DNA from: Panagrolaimus kolymaensis | Lineage: Eukaryota > Nematoda > Chromadorea > Rhabditida > Panagrolaimidae | NCBI GenBank assembly: GCA_028622995.1 | Contig: JAJQJQ010000024.1 | Location: forward strand, 558,001 to 622,000 | Direction: 5' to 3' | DNA: 64,000 nucleotides | Part shown: one piece after another, positions 46,286-57,300 of the stretch | Layout of the letters: each line of letters starts with the position of its first letter | Position numbering within the stretch: position 1 is the first letter of the stretch | Notes under the pieces: generated by a model | Database searches by the model: none | Told to the model about the DNA's origin: nothing | The model's input: only the letters and a program-made list of their open reading frames with translations | Made by a program: the position numbers and the translations under genes

Positions 46286-47524
46286 ATGTCGTCTTCAACA
46301 AGCGGCACAAAAGCATTTGTGCTTTTTGCTTCAGCTGGAAGTGGAATAGTTATTCTTGGTTGTTTGATTGGTGTTGCCGTGCTTTTTAATGACATCAATA
46401 GTTTCTATGATGAAATTATGCAAGATATGGAAGAATTTAAAGTTTATTCCAATGATGCATGGAGAGATATGGTTTATGTTCAAGGTAAAGTTCCTGCAGG
46501 CGAACAACAACCCCAACATCATGAATCAAGCGAACCTAAAACTTTTTCTGCTTTCTTTGGTAGAGTTAAACGTCAATATGCTGAAAATGCTGGAGTAAAT
46601 CACTTTGGTGGAAGCGCAGGTGGAGGCGGTGGTGGTGGTGGATGCAGTAAGTTTAAAGATCAAGAGTTTTAAGGGTTAAACAAATAAATAATTGTAGACT
46701 GTGGTGCTCGAGCAAGCAATTGCCCTCGCGGACCTCCTGGCCCTCCTGGTCAACCTGGCGCACCTGGAGATGATGGTATGCCTGGCACTCCTGGACAACA
46801 AGGTGCTAATGGAGTTGCATTAACTTATGACAGTGGCAAAAATGGATGCATCTCATGCCCTGGAGGACCTCCTGGACCACCCGGAGCTCCCGGAAATGGT
46901 AAGTTAATAACACATCCATGGCTTTGTGATATATCGATATCTGCGAGAAAAAAATAATTTGGAAGATATCTACTTAAAAATTTTTGACGACCATCCAAAC
47001 ATCAAATGTCGCATAAGCTTTGACAATATAGCTTTTAAATAAGATTCATTCTTCCAATTTTATAGCTGGCCCTCCTGGACCCGATGGACAACCTGGTGCC
47101 CCTGGATATGGTGGTGGACCAGGCCAACCTGGACCACCTGGTCCACCTGGTGATGCTGGAGCTCCTGGTGGCCCTGGCAATCCTGGTCCCGATGGTCAAC
47201 CTGGTGCACCTGGAACTCGTTCAAGCAGCCAACCTGGACCTAAAGGTCCACCTGGCCCAATGGGAAATCCTGGACAACCTGGTCAACCAGGTGGCCCAGC
47301 TCAACCTGGATCTCCTGGACCACCTGGTCCTCCTGGACCTTCTGGAAATCCTGGCGCACCAGGAAATGATGGGTAAAAGATTTAAATTTATTTTCCTTTT
47401 AATAAATAAATTTTTTAGCATGCCTGGAGCTCCTGGATCATCTGGTGTACCCGGCTCCGATGCTGCCTATTGTCCTTGCCCACCACGTGGCCGTGGAGGA
47501 CCATACCGTCGAGGACGTGCATAA
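46286..47524 (+). CDS. cuticle collagen
   Basis: Four exons (46286-46646, 46698-46898, 47066-47372, 47419-47524) encode about 324 residues. The N-terminal domain has a hydrophobic segment ([14 protein letters not shown]) and [17 protein letters not shown] ending in [10 protein letters not shown] furin-type site GRVKRQY lies near residue 93. A poly-Gly run and Cys pair (GGGCNCG across the first junction) start the collagenous part; Gly-X-Y blocks follow, interrupted by CISCPGG, and YCPCPPR ends the protein. Distinct from the collagen 1.1 kb upstream in intron count and Gly-X-Y sequence, so not a recent tandem copy. Confidence 0.92.
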
Positions 47525-48191
47525 AAAATTTGATTGTTTTACCCTTTCTAAAATTTGTAAAGCAAAAATAAAAATTTTCATTCTTGAAAACCTCTCGATA
47601 ATTTCCAAAAAATTCCATAACTAAATCAATCACGTAAACACCATTCCTTCTAAATTTTCCTAGAAAAATGTATTCCATTGTTAAAAAACAATACTTTCCA
47701 CATAATCTTGCAAAAATTACATAGCATCGATAAGTGAATGCTAGAAGGAGTTTTGGAAACATTTTAAAAATGAAGCAAACTTTTTAAGGAAAAAACAAGT
47801 TAATCGAAAAAGAAAATTATAAATTGTTGACTTAAAGATAAAATTAGTCATTGATTTGATTAAACAAATAAAGGAAGGCGATGAATAAAGTTACTCGAAA
47901 ACCATAAATTTTATAAATACTAAACATGTAAACTAAAAAATAAATCAATTTCCTTGGTTTTTATGTTTTGATGCATTTCTTAGATGTTTCATTTAATGAA
48001 ACCTGATTTCGGATCTTTAAAAAAATTTAAAAAATCATGGAATTTTGTTTCATCTGTATAAACGATTAAAGCTTTACAAATAAAAAATAATCAAACAAAA
48101 AAACAGTTTATAAAAAAAGTAAATTAGATTTATTACAGTATCTTACATTACAAAAATACATACATACAAAAACACAAAATAAAATACATAG
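47525..48191. other. intergenic region between convergent genes
   Basis: About 670 bp holding two 3' ends; AATAAA signals occur near 47,567 on + and in complement near 48,190. A 115-codon - strand frame (47,415-47,762) overlaps the last collagen exon and is its shadow. Motif copies are at background level. Confidence 0.4.
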
Positions 48192-49341
48192 TTAATTCTT
48201 TTTGCGAACACCGATGCAAGTTGGATCAACGATTCCTGAAGAAACAGCATGACGAACAATGAGATCAGCGACATGAGAATAATGTTCAAAATGAGTGAAA
48301 CATCCATAGCGTTGCTTGCGTAAAAGTGAAATGGTTTCAATCAATCCAACTTTCTTTTCAGCAGAAATTCGATCAAGAATAATATCCATTGCAGCTAAAG
48401 TACCAGCTCGATGAACTCCAGATGGGCATACAAACATTAAAACACTTCCAGCTCTTTCATCTTTTTCTGCACGATGTTGATTTATTTTGAGCTAAAAAGA
48501 AAGCAAAAAATCATTGGTGAAGAAATATTTGAAATGAAAGACATACAATAGCACGAAATTCAAGCAAGTTATCAGGAATTTGACGATCATCAACCCATTT
48601 ACGAAATTGAATAAGTTGAGTTCGAGTGCCACTACCTTTACGAGAATTAGGTCCAGACATTAAAAGTTCATAAGTATCATGATCACGATCCTATAAATTG
48701 ACACACCATTAACAACTACAAAGTAAAGCACACAGAAAACAAACTTGGTCCATTCCAGTACATCGAACTTTAATATTACCATCACAAAATTCACGTTCTT
48801 GTTTAGCATTGGGCCAAAAATTCTTTGCCATACGTTTTCCACCAGTTCCAAGTAAAGATGTTAATAAAACGATGATAGATGGTTTAGTTTGATAACACAT
48901 TCGCCAAAAATCTGTTTCAGTTTGATCTTCAAATGGCGCTTGAGCAAGTATGTATCCACCTGAGAAATGAATGAATGAATGGATTAATTTTTAGACAAGA
49001 ATAAACTTACCAGCTTTATCATAACTATCAACCAAGCTTGCATGATAATAATCATTACCAAATTTATCACGGATTTTAACCCGAGTTTTATCATATAAAA
49101 GAACATTTGGAAAACGATTCTTCACGATATTGGCAGGTTCAAGCATTGCATCAATTTTCGGTGGATTTTTTGTGATAACTTCATGCCATTCTTGAACAAT
49201 ACTTTCACCTTTGGAATTAATTTCATCGATGACTTCTTGAGGCGTTGCAGAGACTACTTCCTTCTTATTGTCTTCTTCTTCGGATTGATCATCTTCAACT
49301 CCAGTAGGGCGAGGTTCATCATCATTTTTTTCTTTTGACAT
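48192..49341 (-). CDS. protein tyrosine phosphatase homologue with altered signature
   Basis: Four exons on the - strand (49341-49011, 48959-48745, 48690-48547, 48491-48192) give about 329 residues. After an acidic N-terminus (about 35 residues) come PTP landmarks in order: NRFPNVLLYDKTRV, YYHASLV, GGYILAQAPFEDQTETDFWRM (split by the first intron), FWPNAKQ, the WPD-loop position as WVDDRQIP with Asp216, and the catalytic loop VCPSGVHRAG with Cys252 and Arg258. The usual HC...R(S/T)G has become VC...RAG, and WPD is WVD. Cys, Arg and Asp are retained, so activity is possible but may be reduced. Nematodes have many lineage-expanded PTPs of this size, often sperm-enriched; expression here is unknown. 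Confidence 0.85.
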
Positions 49342-49632
49342 TTTTTGAATGGAGTTTTTTCTTTTTTGATGACTGAAATGCAAACCAAGAGATCAAGAAA
49401 ATGAAATAAAGCAGCTTCAAACTTTCAAGAAAGAATGATTGTTGGCAACGAGAAAAAAGCGTGTGAACGAGTAAAATGCAAATTTTCATGAAACAAGCAA
49501 CTTGTTTTTCAAGCGAAGAAAAAAGTATCTGCTCGAAATGAGAATGAAAATTAGCATTATTTTTTGTTGCCTATAAATACGCAACATGTTTTTCAAATTT
49601 TCGTCAGTTTCACTCATCTGTTAAACGCAAAA
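49342..49632 (+). promoter_or_regulatory. divergent promoter, PTP (-) and RPN6 (+)
   Basis: Less than 300 bp separate two opposite start codons. A TATAAATA box at about 49,572-49,579 lies about 55 bp before the RPN6 ATG. No motif-array unit is present. Confidence 0.5.
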
Positions 49633-51077
49633 ATGGCAGCTCCTGTAGTCGCTTCTCCTGCGGCTGTTTCTCCTGCTTCAAATAATGAACTTGCTGAACT
49701 TACAAAATATGGTACTTTTTTTTCAACTCTTTTTTCTTCTTCTTTGACCTTTTCCTTTTTAGTTCAAACTTCATTATCCAACGCTACAGAAGACATCAAA
49801 AAGCGTGAAGAATCTCTTCTCAAACTTGGAAAACTTTTAGCTGATTCACATGAATTGGAAGCTTTGCGAACTCTCATTCAAGATGCTCGTCCATTTTTGG
49901 TTTCAATTGGTTCTGCAAAATCAGTCAAAATCATCAAAGCTCTTATTGAACTTTGCTTAAAGATTCCAGTTGGTGATGATAATGTTAAAGTAAGTTTGAT
50001 TATTGCCACATTTTGGATTTTGCTTTTGATTTTTTTTGTGTATTTATTATCTTCTTACCTTTTTAGATTAATGTTTGTAATGAATGTGTTCAATGGGCAA
50101 AAGATCAAAATCGTGTTTATCTTCGTCAAACTCTTCAAGCTCGCCTTGTTCGTCTCTTAAATGATCTTGGTCGGTATACTGCTGCAAATCAATTGGCTAA
50201 TGAAATAATTCATGAACTCAAACGTTTGGATGATAAAGATCTCATCATCGAAGTCCATCTTGAAAACAGTAAAGCTTATTATGCTTTATCATCTCATAGC
50301 AAAGCTAAAACATCTTTGGTTGCTGCTCGAACAATTGCAAATGGATTATATGTTTCACCAAAGATGCAAGCTGCTTTGGATATGCAATCTGGTATCATTC
50401 ATGCTGGAGAAGAAGGTGATTTCAAGACGGCTTTCTCATACTTCTTCGAAGCTTTGGAAGGCTATGATTCTATCAGTGATAAGGATGGTGCTCTTCGTGG
50501 ACTAAAATATATGCTTCTTTGTCAAATCATGATTGGTAACTATGATGAAATCAAGAACCTTCTTATGCATAAGACCGCTCACAAATATTCTTCATATGAA
50601 ATTGATGCTATGGTTTCCATCTCAAAATCTGCAAAGAATCGCTCCTTAGCTGAATTCAATGCTGTATTAGACAAGTATGGTGATATGCTAAAGAAGGATG
50701 TGGTCATTCGTCAACACCTCAATTCATTAAGTTCAACTATGTTAGAAAAGGATATATGCCGCCTTGTTACTCCATATTCACATGTTGAAATTTCTCATCT
50801 CGCTAAAACCATTGGTATGACAAGTGATAAAGTTGAACGTAAGCTTTCTCAAATGATTCTTGATCGAAAACTTTCTGGTAAGCTTTTTCTTTAACTTCTA
50901 CTGTCACATTTCTAACTTTCATTTTTTTTAGGCTGCTTGGATCAAGGAAAAGGAATTTTGATTATCTTTAATGCTCCTGTTCCTGATCGAACTTACCAAC
51001 TTAGTATTGAAGCGCTTCAAGCTTTGAATGAAACTGTTGATGCTCTTTATGCTCGTGCTTCAAAGATTCGTTATTAA
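49633..51077 (+). CDS. rpn-6: 26S proteasome lid subunit RPN6 (PSMD11)
   Basis: Four exons (49633-49711, 49763-49989, 50067-50877, 50932-51077) give about 420 residues, the usual length for the family (about 420). RPN6 clamps the lid to the core particle. The helical solenoid repeats (LLKLGKLLADSHELEAL, YLRQTLQARLVRLLNDL, KAYYALSSHSKAKTSL) run to a PCI domain near residues 240-390 (SYEIDAMVSISKSAKNRSL, HVEISHLAKTIGMTSDKVERKLSQMILD). The C-terminal helix ALNETVDALYARASKIRY is conserved. C. elegans has rpn-6.1 and rpn-6.2, and I cannot say which is the closer match. Introns are 51-77 nt. Confidence 0.95.
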
Positions 51078-51577
51078 AATATATTTATATTCCATCATGT
51101 TTTATTTATTGTAATTATAAACCATAAAATTAATTATTCTTTGTTACTTTTTCTTGTTGTTGAATGATTTGGACTAAATCTCACTTTTTTGTTTTATCGA
51201 AATACTTGCGGCAATACTAAAATACTAAAAAAACATTTCCATGGTTTGCATAATAAAATTAGGCATCGTCGTTAAAAATTTGCACCTTCGTTAATTTTGT
51301 TTCTGTTAATCCTCTTTTTCTATAGCAAAAACTTTTTGAGGCCATTGTTGCTTTAAATAAAACTACTGTTGCCATGTATGTTCATATTCTTACTCATTTA
51401 TTGTGGCGTATGTTTTTTTTCTTCGTAAAAACACTTTATTAGGACATAAGTAAAATAAATAAATTATTATGATTAAATTTTTTTAACATTATGCATCGAT
51501 TAAGTAATACCCACAACCATTATAATTACTTACCCATGTTTTTTTTAAATAAACAATTTCATTGCTTTAACAAAAGT
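51078..51577. other. intergenic region between convergent genes
   Basis: About 500 bp, AT-rich, with the 3' ends of RPN6 (+) and calpain (-). No gene, motif array or repeat seen. Confidence 0.4.
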
Positions 51578-54067
51578 TTATCCAACTTGTTGAGCTTTAA
51601 TATCTCCACTGCAATAAACTCTAAGTAGGAATTCCGCATCTTCATTAGGCTCATACGTGGATGGAACAATTATATAATTTCCTGGAGGTAAACGAAATCG
51701 AGCGGTTACCTATAAAATCAAAGGGAGTATATTATGTAAGTTTTGAATTGAGTAAAAACTTACTTCTCGAAGATTAATAAAAGTAGGGTTTTTAGCAACT
51801 GGTTTATTTTGCTCGAAGAATGAATTATCTTGTTTTCGACCTGTTGTTCCAAATGAGCCGAGTTCATAAACGGCAAAACCAATTGCAAGAGAATCTAACC
51901 CTTGAGTTCGAAGTTCTCGACGATATTTTTGTAAAACGGCGGTTATGACTGTGCATTTGCCATCATTTTCAACATTTCCATGAGCGAGGGATAAATAAGT
52001 TCCATATTGAGGATTATTTGGAAATGTATCTAAAATTGAATGATACTTAGAAACAAAATTTATATATTCTGAGGTTGTTTTGTTTGAGGCTTGTTAAAGT
52101 TGCTTACCAATATAATTTCTGCAACCTCCTGCAGTGCCTTGACGGCTATTCCATCCACCATCGGTGATGAAACTGGTCCAAGCTGTAGCTTCTTTAGCTG
52201 CATCAACTCCGGTCATTTCAGCAATTTCATTCATAACTTCTGGACCCAAATTGCAATTTTCAAGTTGTTCAAAATGGGTATAAAAATCATCAAAAGCCAT
52301 CCAAAATTCTCCATCATCTCGACGAGTGAATTCAATTTTATGCTTTTCTTCTTCAGAAATATATTGCCATTCGTTAGAATTATCCGACCATGCTCCATTC
52401 CATTCTTGTTCATTACCCCATGGATTTCGAATTCGAAGGAGTAAAGTATCGCCATGTGGACCATGAACGGTTTGAAGGGCTGTAACACTATAAGCATGGC
52501 CTCGAACTAATCCCGTTTCCATTCGAGCTTCTTTAACATTTGGATCCGCATCAATGCTACACCCAAAAAGGGAACCCATTTGAAAGCCTCGAACTAAAAC
52601 CGCCAAAAGTTGTTCTTTAGAAACTTCTTTAACTTCAAAATATTCAATTAATCCGCCAGTAAAATCTTCCAATGCTTCAGCGGTTGATCCACCTTTTAAA
52701 GCTTCATACGACCCATAAAGTTTGGCATATGCCTTTTCAAGTAAAGCACTCCAAAATTCATTTACTGAATCAGAATGCATATAAATTAATTCACCATTTG
52801 AAGTTGGAAGGCGATCATCAATTACCACATCCACCCAATGTCCATATCTCCAAAATTGAAAATGAAATATACCAGCATAATTTTCAATGAAACTTTGATC
52901 AGGTGGAACTACGCGATAAAATAATTCGTCGCGGAGGGTTAAATTTGCTGCAGCAGCTAATAACCAACAATCTCCTAAAGCTCCTTGAACCACATCAAAT
53001 CTTGATTGGCCAGAAACAATTAATTGGGGATCATTATCAATTTGCTGAAAAAATAAGTGTTTATTAATGTTTTAAATTTTTCTATTTGGTGTTTAGAAAA
53101 ATTACTAACTCCAGGACGAAGCCATTCAATTTGTTGTTTAGGTCGTTTACTAAAATACAAGCTTGAATCTTGCGCAGGAAATTCAGGATCTTCAAAAAGT
53201 CGTTGTTCTCGAAGACATTTATCTCGTTCAACTTGAAATACGAGATTGAAGCTAGGCATACCAGGATGTGGAGAAACAAATGGAACTATCTAAAAATATT
53301 TCTTATATTAGAAAAATATTTAAAGAATATATAATAAAAATTTATAAACATACATCACGTTTAAATTTTCCACTTATAATATTATCCAAAACTATTTTAC
53401 CAATATCACTGAGGGAATTATGTTGGCCACCCATATTAAAAATTAAATTGCCTGCTATGGAACCAATAATTCTTCCAGTATCAGGATTGATATTAAGAAA
53501 TTGATGTGCGGCATTTGCAATTAACCCTGAAGCTAAAGCAGCAAGACCTCCACTAGCCATAATATTAGTTAATCCACCACTTCCACTTGTAATATTTTCA
53601 ATTGTTCCCATTATATCTCCAATCGAACCACCGCCAAATCCATCCAATGCGCCTTTAACCATATTCTTAAAATCTATAGGTAAATGAGCTGGAGCATCAT
53701 CACCTTCAGCATAATTTGTTGCTGCAGAAGCTGGAGGGGCTTCATCTTCAGCTAATGTTGGGTCGTCATGGTAATCATAGGATTGATAATCACCTGCTTC
53801 TTCTTCTTCTTGGTGCTCTTGATAATCTTGTGAATCATCTTCTAGCTCTTCCTGGGCTTCATTTTCTTCCTCAGGTGGTGGCTCATCTTCATAATATTCT
53901 TCACCTTGATAATCATCATTCCCTTGTTGGTCATAATATTGCCCCTGATCGCCATTTTCTTCGCCTTCATCACCTTGGGCATAATCATCATCGCCACCTC
54001 CACCGCCTCCATCATCATTATATTCATCTCCGTCATCGGCATTATATTCATATTCATCGCCAGACAT
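51578..54067 (-). CDS. calpain-type cysteine protease
   Basis: Five exons on the - strand (54067-53354, 53289-53110, 53044-52108, 52029-51764, 51709-51578) give about 742 residues. Calpains are calcium-dependent cytosolic proteases. The first 130 residues are extremely acidic (Asp, Glu, Gln, Tyr, Gly), followed by a Gly/Ala-rich stretch with ISGKFKRD. The protease core carries the full triad: QGALGDCW (Cys about 324), GLVRGHAYS (His about 481) and [12 protein letters not shown] (Asn about 505). The C2-like domain III follows ([18 protein letters not shown]) and the protein ends there, with no penta-EF-hand domain. This plan, with a Gly-rich N-terminus and no EF-hands, is that of nematode CLP-1-type atypical calpains. 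Confidence 0.92.
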
Positions 54068-54335
54068 TTTTTAAAAAAGTCTATAAAAAGAACGAAGGAT
54101 AAAATTAGTTAACAGCTGCTTTCAACTCTAACTAATAACTGTCAGGTCTCAAAAACAAAAATGATATACAAAAAAGAATTTTTTTCTTTCATAAAATTTT
54201 ACATTTTTAGTTTTCAAAAAATGGTTTTTGTTCGTAACATAGAGTTTAAAAAATGGATGGGAGGAGGAAGAAAAGGAAGCAGCACAAACACCAAAGTGGA
54301 TTATTATTGTTCGTTCACTTTTTTTGACCTTGGAA
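54068..54335. promoter_or_regulatory. calpain 5' flank
   Basis: Upstream DNA of the leftward calpain gene. No clear box. The AAACTG array begins at its far end. Confidence 0.3.
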
Positions 54336-57300
54336 AAACTGAGTCCATACTTTCTTCACTTTTTTTTTTCTAAACAAACGCATCATTGTGTGTCTTTCTT
54401 CCCATTTTTTTTCTTCTCTCAATTGTGCATTCAAAAAATAAAAAAAGCGCGGAAACTAGGAAGAATTTTTTATTTCGTTCACTTTTTTTTCTTCTTCGCG
54501 AATTTTTTTTTGTAAGATTATTATTTTAAAAAAAAAATGCTGGCCTTTGTCCAATTTGTTTGTTTGTGTGCGTTTAAAAATTGATGATTCATTTTTTAGT
54601 TACTAACTTTTTTCTTTGCTTTTACTTTTGCTGAATTTATTATTTACAAAATTTTATTTTGCAAAAAATAAGAAGAAATTGTTTGAATTGTCTTTTTGGG
54701 TATTAAAATTTTTTAACCTTTGTTTTTTGTTTTTGTTGAAATGACGGCCTTTTTGAACAAACCCAAGCAAGAAATATTTATTAATACAATTTTTTATTTA
54801 TTTTTTAAACTGAGTTATCTGAGTGTTTTTTTATAATTTTTAATTAGCAGAGTTGAAAGAGTTTCATGTCGCTATTAACAAAAAACTGCAATGAATCTTT
54901 TCACCTTCTCAAAACATAAGCAAATAAGATTATTCATTACAAATAAGCGCCGCAATAAAAAAGTTTAAAAATTTTATTTTGATTTGTAAAATCACTACCG
55001 TTTTTTTTTTGTAACCATTTTGTCTTTTTATATTATTTTTAAACTGTGGTAGCGTATTTCGTTGCCAACTTTTCACATGGGTGCTAAACCAATATCGGAT
55101 TGTACTTTTATAAAACTGAAGACACAGGATATTATAGGTTTAAAAACAAAAATTAATACGAAAGCCAATACATATATTTTTTTTATTTAATGTTAAACTA
55201 TACACGCGAACTTTTTTCTTCATTTATATTGTCTTATATTTTGAAGATAATAATTCTTTTCCCGTGGACTTTTATTATCCATTTTTTAAATTTTAAAGAA
55301 TTCTAAATTTGGTTTGAAATTATTATACATAAAGTTATAACTGTCATGAAGTCTTGAGCAATCTAATGGCATTCATTTTCTTTTTTGTTGGAACAAGAAC
55401 TTCAAAATTTTTAATTTAAAAAAAACTGTTGATAATATTTGCTGCATTGTTTTTCAATCAATTTAGCAATATCATTTAAATAAAAGCTACATGAGCCGCT
55501 CGAACTGAATAAATAAAATTGAGTAATTTGGATTAAGTTGTAACCCAAAATCTATTTTTTTATTGGCAAAATTTCATTCCACCAAAACACTGCAAATTTT
55601 CTTTCAATCTTTGGCACACCAAATTTATGCTATTTTTATTCTTACATTCGTTTGATTTATTTCTTTTTTCTTTTTTTCTATTCTTTCATAAAACTGCGGC
55701 GGATTTGGAAATCACGGAGAATAACCTTTTATGTCTACAAATTTCAATGTTTATTATTTAAAAGAAAGAAATGGATGATGACATTTTTGAAATCAACAAA
55801 GAAAATAAATAAATAAAGAAAGATGTAAAAGGATGCAACAACAACATTGTCTTTGTTTGAATGGTTTGGAAGAAGAAGGAAAATTTTGCGCCATTGGATA
55901 CTGTTTATGGGTTTATTTTTATGATTGACTAAAAATTCTTCTTTTTTCTTTTCATTTTTTTAAACTGAGAGTTGAAAACTAACAAGGTTAGGGAAAATAT
56001 TTTAACTGTACAGGAAAAAACAAAGTTGGTGCTTAAGGGGATATAAAATATTAAAAACTTTAAAAAAATATTTTAAATTAAGTTTTTTAACTGCCCCTGA
56101 AACTTACATTTTTGGTTTGATTTCACGATACCATTTAATACTAAATATAACTGAACATCACAAATTTAATTTATTTATAACTTTTCTTCTTTTCTTTTTT
56201 TAATACAATAGCCATATTGTAAAAATTTTTACAACTTTTAATAAGTTTAAAACTGTTCTTCTTCGAGGGATCATTAAAAATATATTGAATTATAGAATAC
56301 GGTAATGAAAATCTTTGAGTAACTGAAAGCTTGTAAAATTTGGAAGGATTAAAATCTAAAGATAATTTAACTGACATTTTTTATGCAAGATTGTAATTGG
56401 ACTATTTGAAATTAGTATTTATATTATTAACTAATGTTCCGCGTGGAAGACGCCCATGAAAGTGACTAACCTTTTTTATGATATGTATGTACTTTCCCAT
56501 GCTTGCATGATTTTGGGAGTTGTCTTTGCATATTTTTAACTGTTTTCGTGTGATCACACCCTTTTTGAACGCCTAATTTACGAATTTATCAACAACAAAA
56601 AAACTGATGTTCCACTTTCCCATGAAAAAAAGAAGCTTATCAAATTTTTAGCATTCTTCGTTAGTTGCAAAATTAGTAATTTAATTTTTTTATTGCATTT
56701 TTTTATTTATAAGAAACTGAAGGACGGGAAGATATTTTTTTAAAGAGTAACTGTGAACGAGGCTTAGAGGCCTTTATTTCAAAGCCATTCCTCTAACCTT
56801 TTTTTATTATTCCTTGTTTTTTTTTGCTTCAATCAATAACCAAAAGAAGAAGAAAAAAATCGAATGCGCGCCGCTTTTTTCTAAACTTTTTTTACAAATT
56901 ATTTTAACTGCCATTTTTAAATTGTTCTCTCCTTTTACATTTTTTTTGGTTTCAGAATAAAAAATGGAAAACAATAACATTCCCCATCAGCATCCTCCAG
57001 CAGTTCGATTTCGAGTTGTTACGGGTTCTGAAAATGTTGCTCAGCGTCCACAACCTTTACCTCAACAATCGCCTATGCTATCTTCTCAACCTCAATTTTC
57101 TCAGCAACAACAACAAAGATTTCGTTATGTTCGGCCATTAACTGAAAGGATATTGCTTTATCATAGACCCCAACAACAACCAGGGCAACATCATATAATT
57201 AAAAGTGGTATGTCTCAAAATAATTTTTTTAAAACTGAAGTCGTTTTCAATAGTTTGACTTTAGAGATGCCATTTTCTCAACCACTTCAATCAATTCAAC

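Noticed and set aside
53716..54102. His/Leu-rich + strand frame opposite calpain exon 1
   Set aside because: Antisense shadow of the acidic Asp/Glu codons.
56430..56480. GC-richer patch near 56.45 kb as a tRNA or snRNA
   Set aside because: No cloverleaf arms or box A/B sequences could be found by eye.
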